In this document: piece by piece, positions 16,854 through 26,673 of the stretch
How the letters are laid out: the number at the start of each line of letters is the position of its first letter
Position numbering within the stretch: position 1 is the first letter of the stretch
NCBI RefSeq assembly: GCF_036226885.1
Contig: NZ_CP109027.1
Span: 682,001-746,000 of the forward strand
Origin: Streptomyces sp. NBC_00663
GTDB lineage: Bacteria; Actinomycetota; Actinomycetes; Streptomycetales; Streptomycetaceae
Reading direction: 5' to 3'
DNA: 64,000 nucleotides
Notes under the pieces: generated by a model
What the model was told of the DNA's origin: nothing
The model's input: only the letters and a program-made list of their open reading frames with translations
The model's database searches: none
Translations under genes and position numbers: made by a program

Positions 16854-17531
16854 CTACGGCTTGTCGAGCCGGTCGGCCAGCTCGGCCAGGCCGTCGGCGT
16901 ACAGGTCGAACCGGTCCTCGGGCGCGGGCGGGTCGCCGACCGGGCGGGCGAGGTACGCGGTGCGCAGGCCCAGGCGCTGGGCTCCACGCAGGTCCCAGGC
17001 GTGGGCGGCGACCATCAGCAGCCGCTCCGGCGCCAGCCCGGACACGGTGACCGCCAGCTGGTAGACCGCCGGATCCGGTTTGTACGTCCGGGCGTCCTCG
17101 GCGGACAGGGCCTGGTGCCAGCGCAGTCCGGCATGGGCGTTGAGCCCCAGCAGGGCCGTACGGCTCGCGTTGGACAGGCCGATCAGCGGGAACCGTTCGG
17201 CGAGCCGGGCCAGTCCTGCCACGGTGTCGGGCCACGGCGGGAGCCGGCGAGCCGCCAGGGCGAGCGCGGTCGCGTCGGCATCGACCGCGTCGGCGACCAG
17301 CTGCGCCGCTTCCCGGTCGATGGCCTCGCTGGTGACATAGGCCCTGGCCCCGTCCACGACGCGGCGCTGCTCGCGCTCGACGTGCTGTTGCCACAGGACG
17401 AGGAGCTCCTCGACTCCGGTCTCGTCGAGCGAGGGATCGAGCGCGCGGATGGCGGTACGGAGCCCCGCCGGTTCGTCGACGAGGGTGCCGAGCACGTCGA
17501 ACACGAGGGCGTCGATCTCCAGCGCTGCCAT
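16854..17531 (-). CDS. haloacid dehalogenase, type II
   Basis: A 225-residue HAD-superfamily hydrolase of the L-2-haloacid dehalogenase subgroup. The nucleophile is D12 in VFDVLGTL, motif II is LSNAS, and the motif III lysine is in YKPDP. MVAAHAWDLRGAQ is the subgroup's final acidic motif. These enzymes hydrolyse short 2-haloacids with inversion through an aspartyl ester, but many family members have other substrates. It lies downstream of the large GH43 gene on the same strand, separated by a strong hairpin at 17563-17598, so it is probably transcribed separately. Confidence 0.82.
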   Translation of the reverse strand: MAALEIDALVFDVLGTLVDEPAGLRTAIRALDPSLDETGVEELLVLWQQHVEREQRRVVDGARAYVTSEAIDREAAQLVADAVDADATALALAARRLPPWPDTVAGLARLAERFPLIGLSNASRTALLGLNAHAGLRWHQALSAEDARTYKPDPAVYQLAVTVSGLAPERLLMVAAHAWDLRGAQRLGLRTAYLARPVGDPPAPEDRFDLYADGLAELADRLDKP

Positions 17532-17562
17532 GGGCGGGGCCTCCTGGACGGGTGAGGACGGC

Positions 17563-17598
17563 GGGCGGCGCGGGCCCTTGTCGGTGCCCGCGCCGCCC
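17563..17598 (-). terminator. hairpin terminator after the GH43 gene
   Basis: GGGCGGCGCGGGC and its exact reverse complement form a 13-pair stem around a 10-base loop. It begins 11 bases beyond the stop of the GH43 gene. There is no T-run, which is usual for Streptomyces. Confidence 0.7.
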
Positions 17599-17608
17599 GG
17601 TGCCCGGT

Positions 17609-20600
17609 TCACCGTCGGGCGACGCCGATGGTGATGATGCCGGTCATCTTCGGGCTGGTGGCGTTGTCGTAAACGATGTCGCCGCCCGTCTTCTTCCAGA
17701 TGCTGACGCGGATCGTGTCCGGGGTGGCGGTGATCCGGAACCCGTATCCGCTCTTGCCGTCGATCGTGCCGGATCCCTGGTAGGCGGCCTGGGAGCCGGT
17801 GACCACGAGCCAGTCGGAGCCCGTCGAGCGGAACTTCAGCCTGGCCGCGCCGAAGTCGAAGGACGCCCGCCCGGTGGGAACGGTGGCCCCCTTCTCGTAC
17901 AGGGCGACGAAGGAGAAGGCGGCCTTGCCGGTCAGGTCCGGGCGGGCGGGGTAGGCGCCGGCCGGGGAGGTGAAGACGCCGGTGCCGAAGGCGGGGCCGG
18001 CCGAGCGGTCGTAGACGATCAGCTCGGGCAGGGTCGTGTCGTCCGAGGCGCCGTCGTCGTCGGTGACGGTGAGCACCGGGCGGCGTATGCCGGCCTTGGT
18101 GTAGCTGTGCTCGGCCCGGCAACCGGTGGCGGTGACCTTGCCGGACTGCGGTGCGCCGCCGTCCCTCCAGTCGACGGTGCAGGTGTGGGTGTCGGAGGTG
18201 CCCGGGTCGGTGAAGGCGGCGGTGACGACGGCGGTCCTGCCCACCGACACCGCGGACTTGGGCCCGGTGGCGGAGGTGATGGCCGGTGCCGCGTTGGCGA
18301 CCTTCACGGTGGCGGTGTCGCTGCTGCGGCCGCCGGTCAGGGTGACGGTGTAGGTGCCGTCGTCGGTGCAGGTGAGCGTGGTCCGCGCCGCCGCCGGATC
18401 GGCGAGGGTGCAGGGCGCGCCGTTCTCGACCGTCCACTTGGGGCTGCCCGCCCCGGAGAGGGTGCCGTTCAGCGCGACCGAGTCGCCCTCGGTGCCCTCG
18501 ACGTCCGGACCGGCGTGCACGATGGTCACCGGGTCGACGCTGGTGAGCGTCGGAACGACCTTCTTGATCAGGCCATCCGCGTCGAACTCCAGCTTGTCCA
18601 CGGTGGTTTCACGGTGCGTGCCGTCACCGCCGGGGATGGCGAAGCGGTGGTAGGCGATGTACCAGTCGTCCGTGTTCGGGACGTGGACGACGGAGTGGTG
18701 GCCGGGGCCCTTGATGCCGAGCGAGAGGTCCTTCTCCAGGATCACTCCGCGCTTGGTCCACGGTCCGGTGGGTGAGGAGCCGGTGGCGTAGGCGACCCGG
18801 TAGTTCTCGTCCCGGGTGTCGTTCTCCGACCACATGAAGTAATAGGTGCCCTTGCGCTTGATGACGAAGGAGCCCTCGTTGTAGCCGCTGGGGGTGATGT
18901 CCTTCATCTTCGCGGTGTCGATCGAGACCATGTCGGCGTTCAGCGGAGCGACATAGGCATGCCCGTTGCCCCAGTAGAGGTACGAGGTCCCGTCGTCGTC
19001 GGTGAACACGGCCGGGTCGATCATCTGGCCGCTGAACTGGCCCGCCTTCAGCAGGGGTTGGCCAAGAGCGTCCTTGAACGGGCCGGTCGGCGAGTCGGAC
19101 ACCGCCACACCGATGTTGGCGTCGGCGCAGAAGTAGAAGTAGTACTTGCCGTCCTTCTCGGCGATGGTCGGCGCCCAGGCGCGGCTGTCCGCCCAGGAGA
19201 CGTCGGGGCCGAGGTCGAGGATGACGCCGTGGTCCTTCCAGTGGACCAGGTCGGTGGAGGAGTACGCCTTGAACTGGGTGCCGCTCCAGCCGTCGAAGCC
19301 GTCGGTGGTCGGGTAGAGGTAGAAGGTGTCGCCGAAGCGGACGATGTTCGGGTCGGCGTTGAGGCCGGGCAGGACCGGGCTCTTCATGACGAGCGCCGAG
19401 ACCGTCCAGGTGCGCTTCCTGCCGTCGGAGCCCGTCACTTCGTACGTCACCGGCTTGGTGAAGTCCTGGACGCTGCCGGAGGCGGGGCTGATCGCCGCGC
19501 CGTGGGCGAGGGTGAACTCCGGTGCCAGCGAGGTGAGATCGGCGCCTTCCTTCAGCGGTAGCGTGATCCTGCTGTCGGCGTTGTCGATGATCGCGTCGAC
19601 CTTCAGATCCGGCTGCGTGGCCTTGGCGATGCCCGCGGTGTTGCCGCTGAGCTCCATGACCTCCGCGGCCGACAGAGCGCGGTCGTAGATGCGGAAGTCG
19701 TCGACCTCGCCGGCGAAGTAAGGGTCGGCCGAGTACAGGGAGCGGCCGATGTAGCCGCTGTAGTCCTTGTTCGCGTCGTACAGTTCGGACGGTTTGATGC
19801 CGGTCGTGGTGCGGGCGGCCTCGATGCCGTCGACGTAGAGGACCATGATCCCGGTCGAGCCGTCCAACGTCACCGTGACATGCCGCCACTCACCGGGCGT
19901 GAGCTGCGAGCCGGCCGTCAGCTTCGACTCGGCGGACCAACTCGCCTTGGTGATGGCCGAGTAGAGGCTGGAGCCGCCGTTGGACGGGGTGGCGAACAGG
20001 TACTTGTCGCTGTCGGGGCCGAGCCCGAACAGCCACTGGAAGCTCGCGCCGCCCTGCCACTTGGCGTACGTCGACACGGTCACGCTGTCCGTATTCTTCA
20101 GCACGCCGTTGGGGATCTTCACGTACGGGGACGTGCCGGCGTCGCCGGACATCTTGAACGAGCCGCCGTCGACTCCGGTGCCGAAGGCGGGAGTTCGGGC
20201 GTAGGTGCCGTGGTAGCCGTGGCCGCTGGCATCGCGGGCGATGTTGCCGCCGGTCTCGTCGAAGCCGTACTCCAGGAGCAGGTCGGCGGGAACGTCCGGG
20301 CCCTCCTGCGAGACGGTGACCTCCGCCTGGACCGGCAGTGCGGCGCCGTCGGGCAGGCTGCCGGTGACCGTGAAGGTGCCGGGCTGCGCGTACTTCGACG
20401 CCGGGACGTCCTCCCAGGCGACGGCGACGGGACGCTTGACGCCGTCGGCGTAGGTGGCGATCACGGTGGCCGGCAGGACAGGGGCCTCACCGGTCCGGGT
20501 CTTCACCTGGATGTCCTCGACGCTCTCCACGAGTTGGTCGGGCTGGTAGGCGCGCAGCAGCCGGTCGTACTCGGCCTGGGTGACCGGCAGGACCGTGCCG

Positions 20601-22813
20601 TGGCGCGGCTTGGACGGCAGGTCGTAGTCGGCGACCGGGGTCCAGACACCGGAGTCGAGGTCGGTTGTCTCGAAGGGGATGTAGCCGCGGCCGCCGAACT
20701 CGTCCAGGAACGCGTACCACTTCTCCTCGGTGTTCGACTTGAACACCAGCGGTCCCTCGGCGGCGCTCATCGCGCCCTTGCCGATGCCCTCGGCGACGGC
20801 GGTCCAGGAGGGGTTGAGGATCGAGTCGCTCTTCTCCTCGAAGATGAACTTGCTGTTGGGGGTGGAGGAGCTGTTGTTCCGCTCGTCCTTCGAGAGGCGG
20901 TAGTAGGTGCCGTCGTGCTGGATCATCGTGGAGTCGATGACCGAGTAGCCGCGGTCGATCCAGACCTTGGGCTCGCTGAAGGTGTAGAAGTCGCGGGTGG
21001 TCGCGTACATCATGCGGTTGTACGTGTCGCCCGAGTGCGCCTCGTTGTCGTACAGCTTCGACGCCCAGAAGACCACGTACTCGCCGAGCTGGGCGTCGTA
21101 GAAGGCCTCCGGCGCCCAGGTGTTGCCGGCGCTGTCCGGGGAGACCTTCACCAGGCGCTGGTCGGTCCAGTGCACGAGGTCGGTGGACTCCCAGACCATG
21201 ATGGACTTGCTGCCGGTGCGCTGGGAGGCGTCCCAGTCGCCGTTGCCGTAGATCCGCAGGTCGGTGGCGATCTGGTAGAACTTGTCGCCCTCCGGGGAGC
21301 GGATGATGAACGGGTCGCGCAGGCCCTTCTCGCCGAGCGTGGAGGTCAGGACGGGCTTGCCGTCGTTCAACTCCCGCCATTTCAGCGGGTCGTCGCCCTT
21401 GCTGAGGGCGGAGTAGAGCTGTTCGCCGTCCGAGGTGCCCTCGCCGGTGAAGTAGCTGAACATATAGCCCTTGAGGGCTTCCTGCTTCGGGAGTTCGGGG
21501 ACCTTCGCGGTGAAGGTGCGGGCCGTCTTCGCGTCGCCCTTGGTGACGGTGGCGGTCAGTTCGACGCTGGTGGCGCCGTCGCCGTGCGCGGGCCGGTGCA
21601 CGACTCCGTCGTCGGTGATCACGTCCGAACTCGCGGAGGACCAGGCGACCTTGGTGCCGTAGTCACCGTTCGCGGGGAGGGTGAGGTTGCCGCGTACGTC
21701 GTCGAGGTTGTGGACGCTGAGGGCCTCGGCGGCCTGTTCCGTCGCCGCCTGGTCGTCGAAGTCGGGCAGCACCGTGACCTCGAAGGTCCTGGTGTCGGTC
21801 ACGGTGCCCTTCTTCAGGGTCGCGGTGAGCGTGGCGTGGGCGTTCGGTGCACCGGCGGCGGGGCGGGTCACTTTTCCGGTGTCCGACACGGCCGCGGTGT
21901 TGTCGCTGGCCCAGCTGATCGCGGAGCCGCCCGCCGTGCCGGTCTTCGGCAGGTCCAGGTCGGCGGTGACGGCGCCGGTGTCGCCGAGGTCGAGGGCCGC
22001 CTTGTCGTCGGCGACGCCCTGGGTGGCCACGGGGAGCGAGAGCTGCTCGACCTCGGCGGCGTCCAGGGCGCGGTCGTAGACCCTGAAGTCGCGGACGCGG
22101 CCCTTGAAGAGCTTGTCGCCCGAGTAGACGGACTTGCCTATGTAGTTGGCGGTGGTGGTGCCGGAGCCGATGGCGCCGGGGGTGATGGTGACCGAGGTGT
22201 TGCGGCCGACCTCGACGCCGTCCTCGTACAGCACGGCCGTCGAACCGGTCTGCGTGTAGGTGAGGTGCTTCCACACCGCGCGGGTCAGGTTGTGCGCGTC
22301 AGACGGCTTGGTGGTCTGCTCCGTCGACCAGTTGCCGGTCGCGATCGAGGTGCGGTACGAGTTGCCTGTGGTGAACAGGTAGCCGTTCCCGTTGCTCGCG
22401 CTGGAGTTGCCGAAGCCGTAGATGAAGTACGGGGTGGTCTGCGCCGAGTCGATCAGCACGTCCGTCGAGACGGTGATCGAGGCCATGCCCTTCATGACGT
22501 CGTTCGGCACCTTGACGTAGGTGTCGGAGCCGTTGAAGGCGAGGCCCTGGCCGGTGCCCGACCAGTCGGCGGTGCCGCTGACCGTGCCGTCGCGGCCGTT
22601 GCCGGAGGCGTCGGTGACGGTGCTGCCGGAGGCGGCGTCGAGCTTGTACCAGAGGGCCAGGCCGTGGGTGGCGTCCGCGGATCCGGCCTCGGTCGCCGCG
22701 GTCGCGGAGGTGACGGGGGCGGCGAGGCCCAGGAGCAGCGACACGGCGGTCAGGCCCGCGAGGCGGCCCGCCCAGCGTCTCGCGCGGGTACGCGGACGTG
22801 CGAGGTGCGTCAT
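17609..22813 (-). CDS. secreted two-module GH43 glycosidase with LamG domains
   Basis: A 1734-residue exported carbohydrate-active protein. A Sec signal peptide covers about 1-40 (hydrophobic core LTAVSLLLGLA). Domains in order are LamG/concanavalin-like (about 46-245), two small Ig-like domains (about 250-445), a first five-bladed GH43-type domain (about 450-750, GLRDPFII), a bacterial Ig-like domain (about 760-840), a second LamG (about 844-1051), a linker domain, a second GH43 domain (about 1151-1420), PKD/Ig-like domains (about 1427-1604) and a C-terminal beta domain. In the second GH43 domain the catalytic candidates are D in LNADPNIV, D in MIDPAVF and E in YNEGSF. Arabinofuranosidase or xylosidase action on plant arabinan or arabinoxylan is likely. 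It has its own promoter region in the preceding 270 bases. Confidence 0.88.
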   Translation of the reverse strand: MTHLARPRTRARRWAGRLAGLTAVSLLLGLAAPVTSATAATEAGSADATHGLALWYKLDAASGSTVTDASGNGRDGTVSGTADWSGTGQGLAFNGSDTYVKVPNDVMKGMASITVSTDVLIDSAQTTPYFIYGFGNSSASNGNGYLFTTGNSYRTSIATGNWSTEQTTKPSDAHNLTRAVWKHLTYTQTGSTAVLYEDGVEVGRNTSVTITPGAIGSGTTTANYIGKSVYSGDKLFKGRVRDFRVYDRALDAAEVEQLSLPVATQGVADDKAALDLGDTGAVTADLDLPKTGTAGGSAISWASDNTAAVSDTGKVTRPAAGAPNAHATLTATLKKGTVTDTRTFEVTVLPDFDDQAATEQAAEALSVHNLDDVRGNLTLPANGDYGTKVAWSSASSDVITDDGVVHRPAHGDGATSVELTATVTKGDAKTARTFTAKVPELPKQEALKGYMFSYFTGEGTSDGEQLYSALSKGDDPLKWRELNDGKPVLTSTLGEKGLRDPFIIRSPEGDKFYQIATDLRIYGNGDWDASQRTGSKSIMVWESTDLVHWTDQRLVKVSPDSAGNTWAPEAFYDAQLGEYVVFWASKLYDNEAHSGDTYNRMMYATTRDFYTFSEPKVWIDRGYSVIDSTMIQHDGTYYRLSKDERNNSSSTPNSKFIFEEKSDSILNPSWTAVAEGIGKGAMSAAEGPLVFKSNTEEKWYAFLDEFGGRGYIPFETTDLDSGVWTPVADYDLPSKPRHGTVLPVTQAEYDRLLRAYQPDQLVESVEDIQVKTRTGEAPVLPATVIATYADGVKRPVAVAWEDVPASKYAQPGTFTVTGSLPDGAALPVQAEVTVSQEGPDVPADLLLEYGFDETGGNIARDASGHGYHGTYARTPAFGTGVDGGSFKMSGDAGTSPYVKIPNGVLKNTDSVTVSTYAKWQGGASFQWLFGLGPDSDKYLFATPSNGGSSLYSAITKASWSAESKLTAGSQLTPGEWRHVTVTLDGSTGIMVLYVDGIEAARTTTGIKPSELYDANKDYSGYIGRSLYSADPYFAGEVDDFRIYDRALSAAEVMELSGNTAGIAKATQPDLKVDAIIDNADSRITLPLKEGADLTSLAPEFTLAHGAAISPASGSVQDFTKPVTYEVTGSDGRKRTWTVSALVMKSPVLPGLNADPNIVRFGDTFYLYPTTDGFDGWSGTQFKAYSSTDLVHWKDHGVILDLGPDVSWADSRAWAPTIAEKDGKYYFYFCADANIGVAVSDSPTGPFKDALGQPLLKAGQFSGQMIDPAVFTDDDGTSYLYWGNGHAYVAPLNADMVSIDTAKMKDITPSGYNEGSFVIKRKGTYYFMWSENDTRDENYRVAYATGSSPTGPWTKRGVILEKDLSLGIKGPGHHSVVHVPNTDDWYIAYHRFAIPGGDGTHRETTVDKLEFDADGLIKKVVPTLTSVDPVTIVHAGPDVEGTEGDSVALNGTLSGAGSPKWTVENGAPCTLADPAAARTTLTCTDDGTYTVTLTGGRSSDTATVKVANAAPAITSATGPKSAVSVGRTAVVTAAFTDPGTSDTHTCTVDWRDGGAPQSGKVTATGCRAEHSYTKAGIRRPVLTVTDDDGASDDTTLPELIVYDRSAGPAFGTGVFTSPAGAYPARPDLTGKAAFSFVALYEKGATVPTGRASFDFGAARLKFRSTGSDWLVVTGSQAAYQGSGTIDGKSGYGFRITATPDTIRVSIWKKTGGDIVYDNATSPKMTGIITIGVARR

Positions 22814-23044
22814 GTGGGGTTTCCCTGCTGAGGCATGGCTGACGGGGGGGGAGCGGAGGGCAAGCGGGAGTCAGCCGGGAACAGGCGCCTCGGCCAAGGG
22901 CGCCCTGACGTTTCGGCTGGATGACGTCGTGTTGCGAGAGTGTCAATCGGGTTGTGGGGCAGCGTCAAGAGGTTTCGAACAATGTCCGACAGGCCGAACA
23001 ATCGATGTCGCCGGTGGTCAACGGTCGGAGTTCCCCGCCGTGTT

Positions 23045-23071
23045 GGCGCGGGCCCGCCCGGGGCCCGCGCC
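23045..23071 (-). terminator. hairpin terminator after the DUF1801 gene
   Basis: GGCGCGGGCCC and GGGCCCGCGCC form an 11-pair stem with a 5-base loop, 13 bases past the stop of the DUF1801 gene and upstream of the GH43 promoter region. Confidence 0.65.
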
Positions 23072-23083
23072 CCTCCTGCCGCC

Positions 23084-23536
23084 TCAGCCCACCGCGCGCT
23101 TCACGAGCGCGCCGATCCGTTCCTCCACCTCGGCCGTCACCTCGGTCAGAGCGAACCCGGCCGCCCACATCGTGCCCTCGTCCAGATGGGCCAGATCACT
23201 GAAACCGAGCGTCGCGTAGCGCGCCTTGAACTTCTCCGCGCTCTGGAAGAAGCAGACGACCTTGCCGTCCCGCGCGTAGGCCGGCATGCCGTACCAGAGC
23301 TTGGGCGCGAGGGCCGGTGCGGCGGCGGCGACAACGGCGTGCACCCGTTCGGCCATCACCCGGTCCGAGTCCCGCATCTCGGCGATCTTCGCGAGCACGT
23401 CCCTCTCGGCCTCCGCCGCCTTGTCCGCGTTCGAACGCCGCCGCGCGGCCGTCTTCATCTCCCGCGCGTGGTCCTTCATCGCGGCCCGCTCCTCGGCCGT
23501 GAAACCCTCGTAGGCACCGTCGTCGGTACCGGTCAT
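23084..23536 (-). CDS. DUF1801 (YdhG-like) protein
   Basis: A 150-residue small cytoplasmic protein. The C-terminal part holds the DUF1801 pattern: AAPALAPKLWYGMPAYARDGKVV, then FFQSAEKFKARYATLGFSD. The N-terminal 60 residues are charged and helical. The family is related to the B. subtilis iron chaperone YdhG/Fra, but many members are uncharacterised. ATG 23536 was chosen for the GGGGGGA run seven bases upstream; longer forms in this frame extend into upstream non-coding sequence. Function is not known. Confidence 0.8.
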   Translation of the reverse strand: MTGTDDGAYEGFTAEERAAMKDHAREMKTAARRRSNADKAAEAERDVLAKIAEMRDSDRVMAERVHAVVAAAAPALAPKLWYGMPAYARDGKVVCFFQSAEKFKARYATLGFSDLAHLDEGTMWAAGFALTEVTAEVEERIGALVKRAVG

Positions 23537-23631
23537 GGCAGATCCCCCCGTGGTGAACTGTGCTGTGCCGGAATTCGGTCGGGGGACTTTATCCCGGCCG
23601 CCCACCACGGTGAACCCTTCGCGGGCAGCGG

Positions 23632-24183
23632 TCAGCCCTGACTCCCGCGCCGCAGTTGTGCCGAGAGATGGTGCTGCAACGGCTGTCCGACCGCCGCGAG
23701 ATCGTGGACGAACGTGAGCGTGTCCTCGCCGGTGAGCGTGTAGCGGCGGCGGGTGGCCTCGACCTCCTTGGCCGTCGGGGTGAGGGCCACCTGGTGGGTG
23801 GACAGGTCGACCGCGCCCTCCTCCGCGTGCCCTACGGCGATTTCCGCGATACCGGTGGGCTGGGTGATCAGGGCCTCCACCCGGCCGTCCGGCTGGAGCC
23901 GCCACCAGCCGCTCTCGCGGGCCGCCGGGCGCAGCGGCGTGTCGTCCGCGTCGATCAGCCAGGCCCGCGCCTCGTAGCGGAGGAAGGGCCGGCCGTCATG
24001 GCTGAAGGTGACCTCCTGCGCGTAGGCGAAGTCCCCGTCCAGGGTCGGATATCCGCCCCGGCCCCGGCCGTGCCAGGTACCCAGCAGGCCGAGCACCGGC
24101 TTGAGCAGGGCGTGCGGTGCGGGTGCCTCGTCCGGATCGTGGGCATCGCGGTACGGGTACGGGGGTGCGGCGGGGTAGGACAC
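23632..24183 (-). CDS. nitrobindin-family heme-binding protein
   Basis: A 183-residue ten-strand beta-barrel protein of the nitrobindin/THAP4 C-terminal family (DUF1794). The signature [19 protein letters not shown] is near residues 33-51. The proximal heme histidine is expected in [11 protein letters not shown] near the C-terminus, and both adjacent histidines are present. Family members bind ferric heme b and can isomerise peroxynitrite or bind NO. GTG 24183 is preceded by GGAGG. It is divergent from the DinB gene. Confidence 0.85.
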   Translation of the reverse strand: MSYPAAPPYPYRDAHDPDEAPAPHALLKPVLGLLGTWHGRGRGGYPTLDGDFAYAQEVTFSHDGRPFLRYEARAWLIDADDTPLRPAARESGWWRLQPDGRVEALITQPTGIAEIAVGHAEEGAVDLSTHQVALTPTAKEVEATRRRYTLTGEDTLTFVHDLAAVGQPLQHHLSAQLRRGSQG

Positions 24184-24343
24184 GGCGGTGTTCCTCCAGG
24201 TCGGTCCGGTGGCGGGAAAAGCCTAGGCCGCGCCGCCACAACCTCACTTCCCCGGCCGCTAATTCACTCGCCCGGCCGGAAGCCGAGCCCATAGGCTCCG
24301 CCCGCGCACCTGGGACGCGACACACGACCGCGAGGGGAACCCC

Positions 24344-25063
24344 ATGGACACGCCCGGCTCACGCACCGACCGCTTCAGCCTGCTGCTCGACCAGTTCGAC
24401 CGCGCCAGGGAGATGGCCCAGGTCCGGCTCATCGGCCTCGGCGACGAGGAGTACCTGTGGGAGCCCGTACCCGACTGCTGGTCGCTGCGACGGCGCGGTG
24501 AGGCGGTGACGCCCAGGGCGTTCGGGCCGGGTGACTGGGTGCTCGACCTCGGCGCGGCGGACATTCCGTCCAACGAGTACGAGGAGGTCGGCCGGCAGGC
24601 GGCCTCCGGCATGTCCGTCGAGAAGATCGCCGCCGACTGGAGCGTCAGCGTGGAGCGGGTCCAGGAGATCCTCGATCACACCGGCCCGCTGGAGCCCGAC
24701 AAGACCCCGGTCACCACCATCGCGTGGCGCCTCGGCCATCTGCATTTCGAGTTCGCGGGCGCGTGGGAGTGGGCCTTCGGGGAGCGGCGGCAGGATCCGA
24801 AGCTGATGGTCGACTTCTCGCCCTCGGCGGCCGTGACCCTGGAGCGGTTCTGGCCGGTGATCGACCGCTGGCGCGAGAGCGTCGGCCGGATGACCGAGGA
24901 GCAGCTCGACACGGTCGGCTTCTCCCAGTACCCGTACGGCTCCGACGCCGACGAGCCGTACATCGGCGTGCTGTCGGGGGCCAACCTCGAGTTCATCCAC
25001 CACATGGCCGAGATCGCCCTCCTGCGCGACCTGTGGCGGGCGCGCAGGGACGGCACCGCGTAA
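24344..25063 (+). CDS. DinB-family protein
   Basis: A 239-residue four-helix-bundle protein of the DinB/YfiT metal-dependent family. FSLLLDQFDRAREMAQ starts the first helix, TTIAWRLGHLHFEFAGAW carries the first metal histidines, and LEFIHHMAEIALLRDLWR at the C-terminus carries the last. A segment at about 60-115 (PSNEYEEVGRQAASGMSVEK, then DWSVSVERVQEIL) is not part of a standard DinB domain and may be an inserted HTH-like element. DinB relatives in actinomycetes include mycothiol-dependent enzymes; the substrate here is unknown. Confidence 0.75.
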   Translation: MDTPGSRTDRFSLLLDQFDRAREMAQVRLIGLGDEEYLWEPVPDCWSLRRRGEAVTPRAFGPGDWVLDLGAADIPSNEYEEVGRQAASGMSVEKIAADWSVSVERVQEILDHTGPLEPDKTPVTTIAWRLGHLHFEFAGAWEWAFGERRQDPKLMVDFSPSAAVTLERFWPVIDRWRESVGRMTEEQLDTVGFSQYPYGSDADEPYIGVLSGANLEFIHHMAEIALLRDLWRARRDGTA

Positions 25064-25218
25064 ATGCCGTGGAACCGCAGGTCGGCGGCGTGTTAGCGTC
25101 CGAGCGCCGGCCGCGGGACTTCGGCGCGACTTCCGGAACCTGCCTGTACAGCAATGATTCGCAGCTCGTGCCCCCATTCCCCGGCCGGCATCCGGACCGA
25201 AGGGGGCGGGGAAAAGGC

Positions 25219-26673
25219 ATGGAGTCGTACGGGGATCTCGTCGCGGCCGACGACGTACTGCTCTTCGTCAACGCGGCGATCACCGCGACCGGGCAGCGCG
25301 AGTTCCACGCCGACGCGGACACGCAGCGGCTCTCGCTCGACTTCCTGCACGCGTACATGCTCGGCAACTACCGCGATCTGTACGCGGGCGTGCTGGCGCT
25401 CGACATCAACGACCACAACGCCGCGCTGATCGTGCGCAGGCTGCTGGAGACCTCCGCCGATGCCACCGTGGAGCAGCGTCGCGGTGAAGGCCGGCTGATC
25501 GCGGGGCGGCTGGCGCTGCTGCCGCCCCAGCGGGTCTACGGACTCTTCCGCGCGCTGCGCCGCGCCGGGGTGAACAACCGCCGCACTCGCGCGCTGCTGC
25601 GCGACTGGCTGGCCGCCCGTCCCGATCTGGCCTTCGACGCGGTCAAGTACCGCAGCGGCCTCAAGCAGGCCCTGCGGCACGCGCATCTGTCCCCGGGCGA
25701 CGGGGAGCTCGGCACGTTCCTGTTCGCGCCGCTGAGCCGTGCCCACTACGACACCCCGATCCTGGAGGCCTGGCGCCGGGCGCACTACGAGCAGTCGGCC
25801 CTGTACGAGCTGCCGTACACCGTGGCCGAGGGCTTCGCGGCCAGGCACGGCATCGCGCGTGGCGTCTTCCTGGAGCGGATCGCGCCCCGGCTGACGCGTC
25901 TTGAGGCGCTGCGGCTCCAGGAGACGGCCGAGCGGCGAGGGGTCGCGGACGCGGTCAGGGTCGACCTGGCGCGGATGCCGCTGACACGGCTCGCCGGCTA
26001 TGTGCTGTCCCTGCCCGCCGCGGAGCGCGTCGAGCGGCGCGAGGAACTCACCGGCGCGCTGCGGGCCGCCGCCGTGCGGGTGGCCGGCGCGCACCGGGGG
26101 ACGTGGGGCCGGGTGACGGCCGTGCTGGACGATAGCTTCTCCTCCTACGGTTCGGGCGTGAAGCGGCGTCGGCCGCTGGCGGTCGCCCTCGCCTGTCACT
26201 ACCTCCTCGAAGCGCTCGCCGGCCGCTATGCCGGGCTGTGGACCTCCGGCCGCCGTGAGGCGCTCCTCGCGCATCCCGTGGGTCCGACCCCGCTGGGCGA
26301 GCGGATCCTCGACGCGCTGGAGACGGCTCCGGACCGGCTGGTCATCGTCTCGGACGGCTGGGACAACGCCCCGCCCGGGCTCGCCGCCGAGGTGCTCCGC
26401 GTCTGGCGCACCCGCCTCGATCCGGAGCGCCGCACCAGCGTGGTCCACCTCAACCCGGTCTACGACGCGGACGACTTCGACGTACGACGGCTCGCCCCGA
26501 GCGTGCCGACCGCGGGCGTGCGGGACGCGGAGGATCTGCCGGCGCTCGTCGAGATCGCGCAGTTCGCCGAGGGGCGGACCGGGCCGGCCGAGCTGACGGC
26601 CTACCTGGACGCCCGCGCGGAGCGGCTCACCGCCGTGCCGGCACGGCGGGCCTCGGCCGGGGGTGCGCGATGA
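25219..26673 (+). CDS. TROVE/Ro-like protein with vWA domain
   Basis: A 484-residue protein with two parts. The first (about 1-290) is helical and repeat-like, with blocks such as GVNNRRTRALLRDWLA that resemble the HEAT-like ring of Ro60/TROVE proteins. The second (about 298-450) is a von Willebrand A-like domain whose MIDAS motif is D304-x-S306-x-S308 (LDDSFSSYGSG), with a later strand VIVSDGWDN. Ro proteins bind misfolded or Y-type small RNAs. The downstream gene overlaps by four bases, so the pair probably works together. ATG 25219 is preceded by GGGGAAAAGG. An RNA-related role is inferred; the TROVE assignment needs a profile search. Confidence 0.6.
   Translation: MESYGDLVAADDVLLFVNAAITATGQREFHADADTQRLSLDFLHAYMLGNYRDLYAGVLALDINDHNAALIVRRLLETSADATVEQRRGEGRLIAGRLALLPPQRVYGLFRALRRAGVNNRRTRALLRDWLAARPDLAFDAVKYRSGLKQALRHAHLSPGDGELGTFLFAPLSRAHYDTPILEAWRRAHYEQSALYELPYTVAEGFAARHGIARGVFLERIAPRLTRLEALRLQETAERRGVADAVRVDLARMPLTRLAGYVLSLPAAERVERREELTGALRAAAVRVAGAHRGTWGRVTAVLDDSFSSYGSGVKRRRPLAVALACHYLLEALAGRYAGLWTSGRREALLAHPVGPTPLGERILDALETAPDRLVIVSDGWDNAPPGLAAEVLRVWRTRLDPERRTSVVHLNPVYDADDFDVRRLAPSVPTAGVRDAEDLPALVEIAQFAEGRTGPAELTAYLDARAERLTAVPARRASAGGAR

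Noticed and set aside
19880..22831. 983-residue open frame on the plus strand opposite the GH43 gene
   Set aside because: Its sequence is Gly/Val/Arg-rich without domain structure, while the minus-strand frame encodes clear LamG and GH43 domains. High GC creates such antisense frames.
24724..26673. Longer N-terminus for the vWA protein, starting inside the DinB gene
   Set aside because: The extra residues are frame-shifted DinB sequence. ATG 25219 has a good ribosome site and starts a sensible fold.
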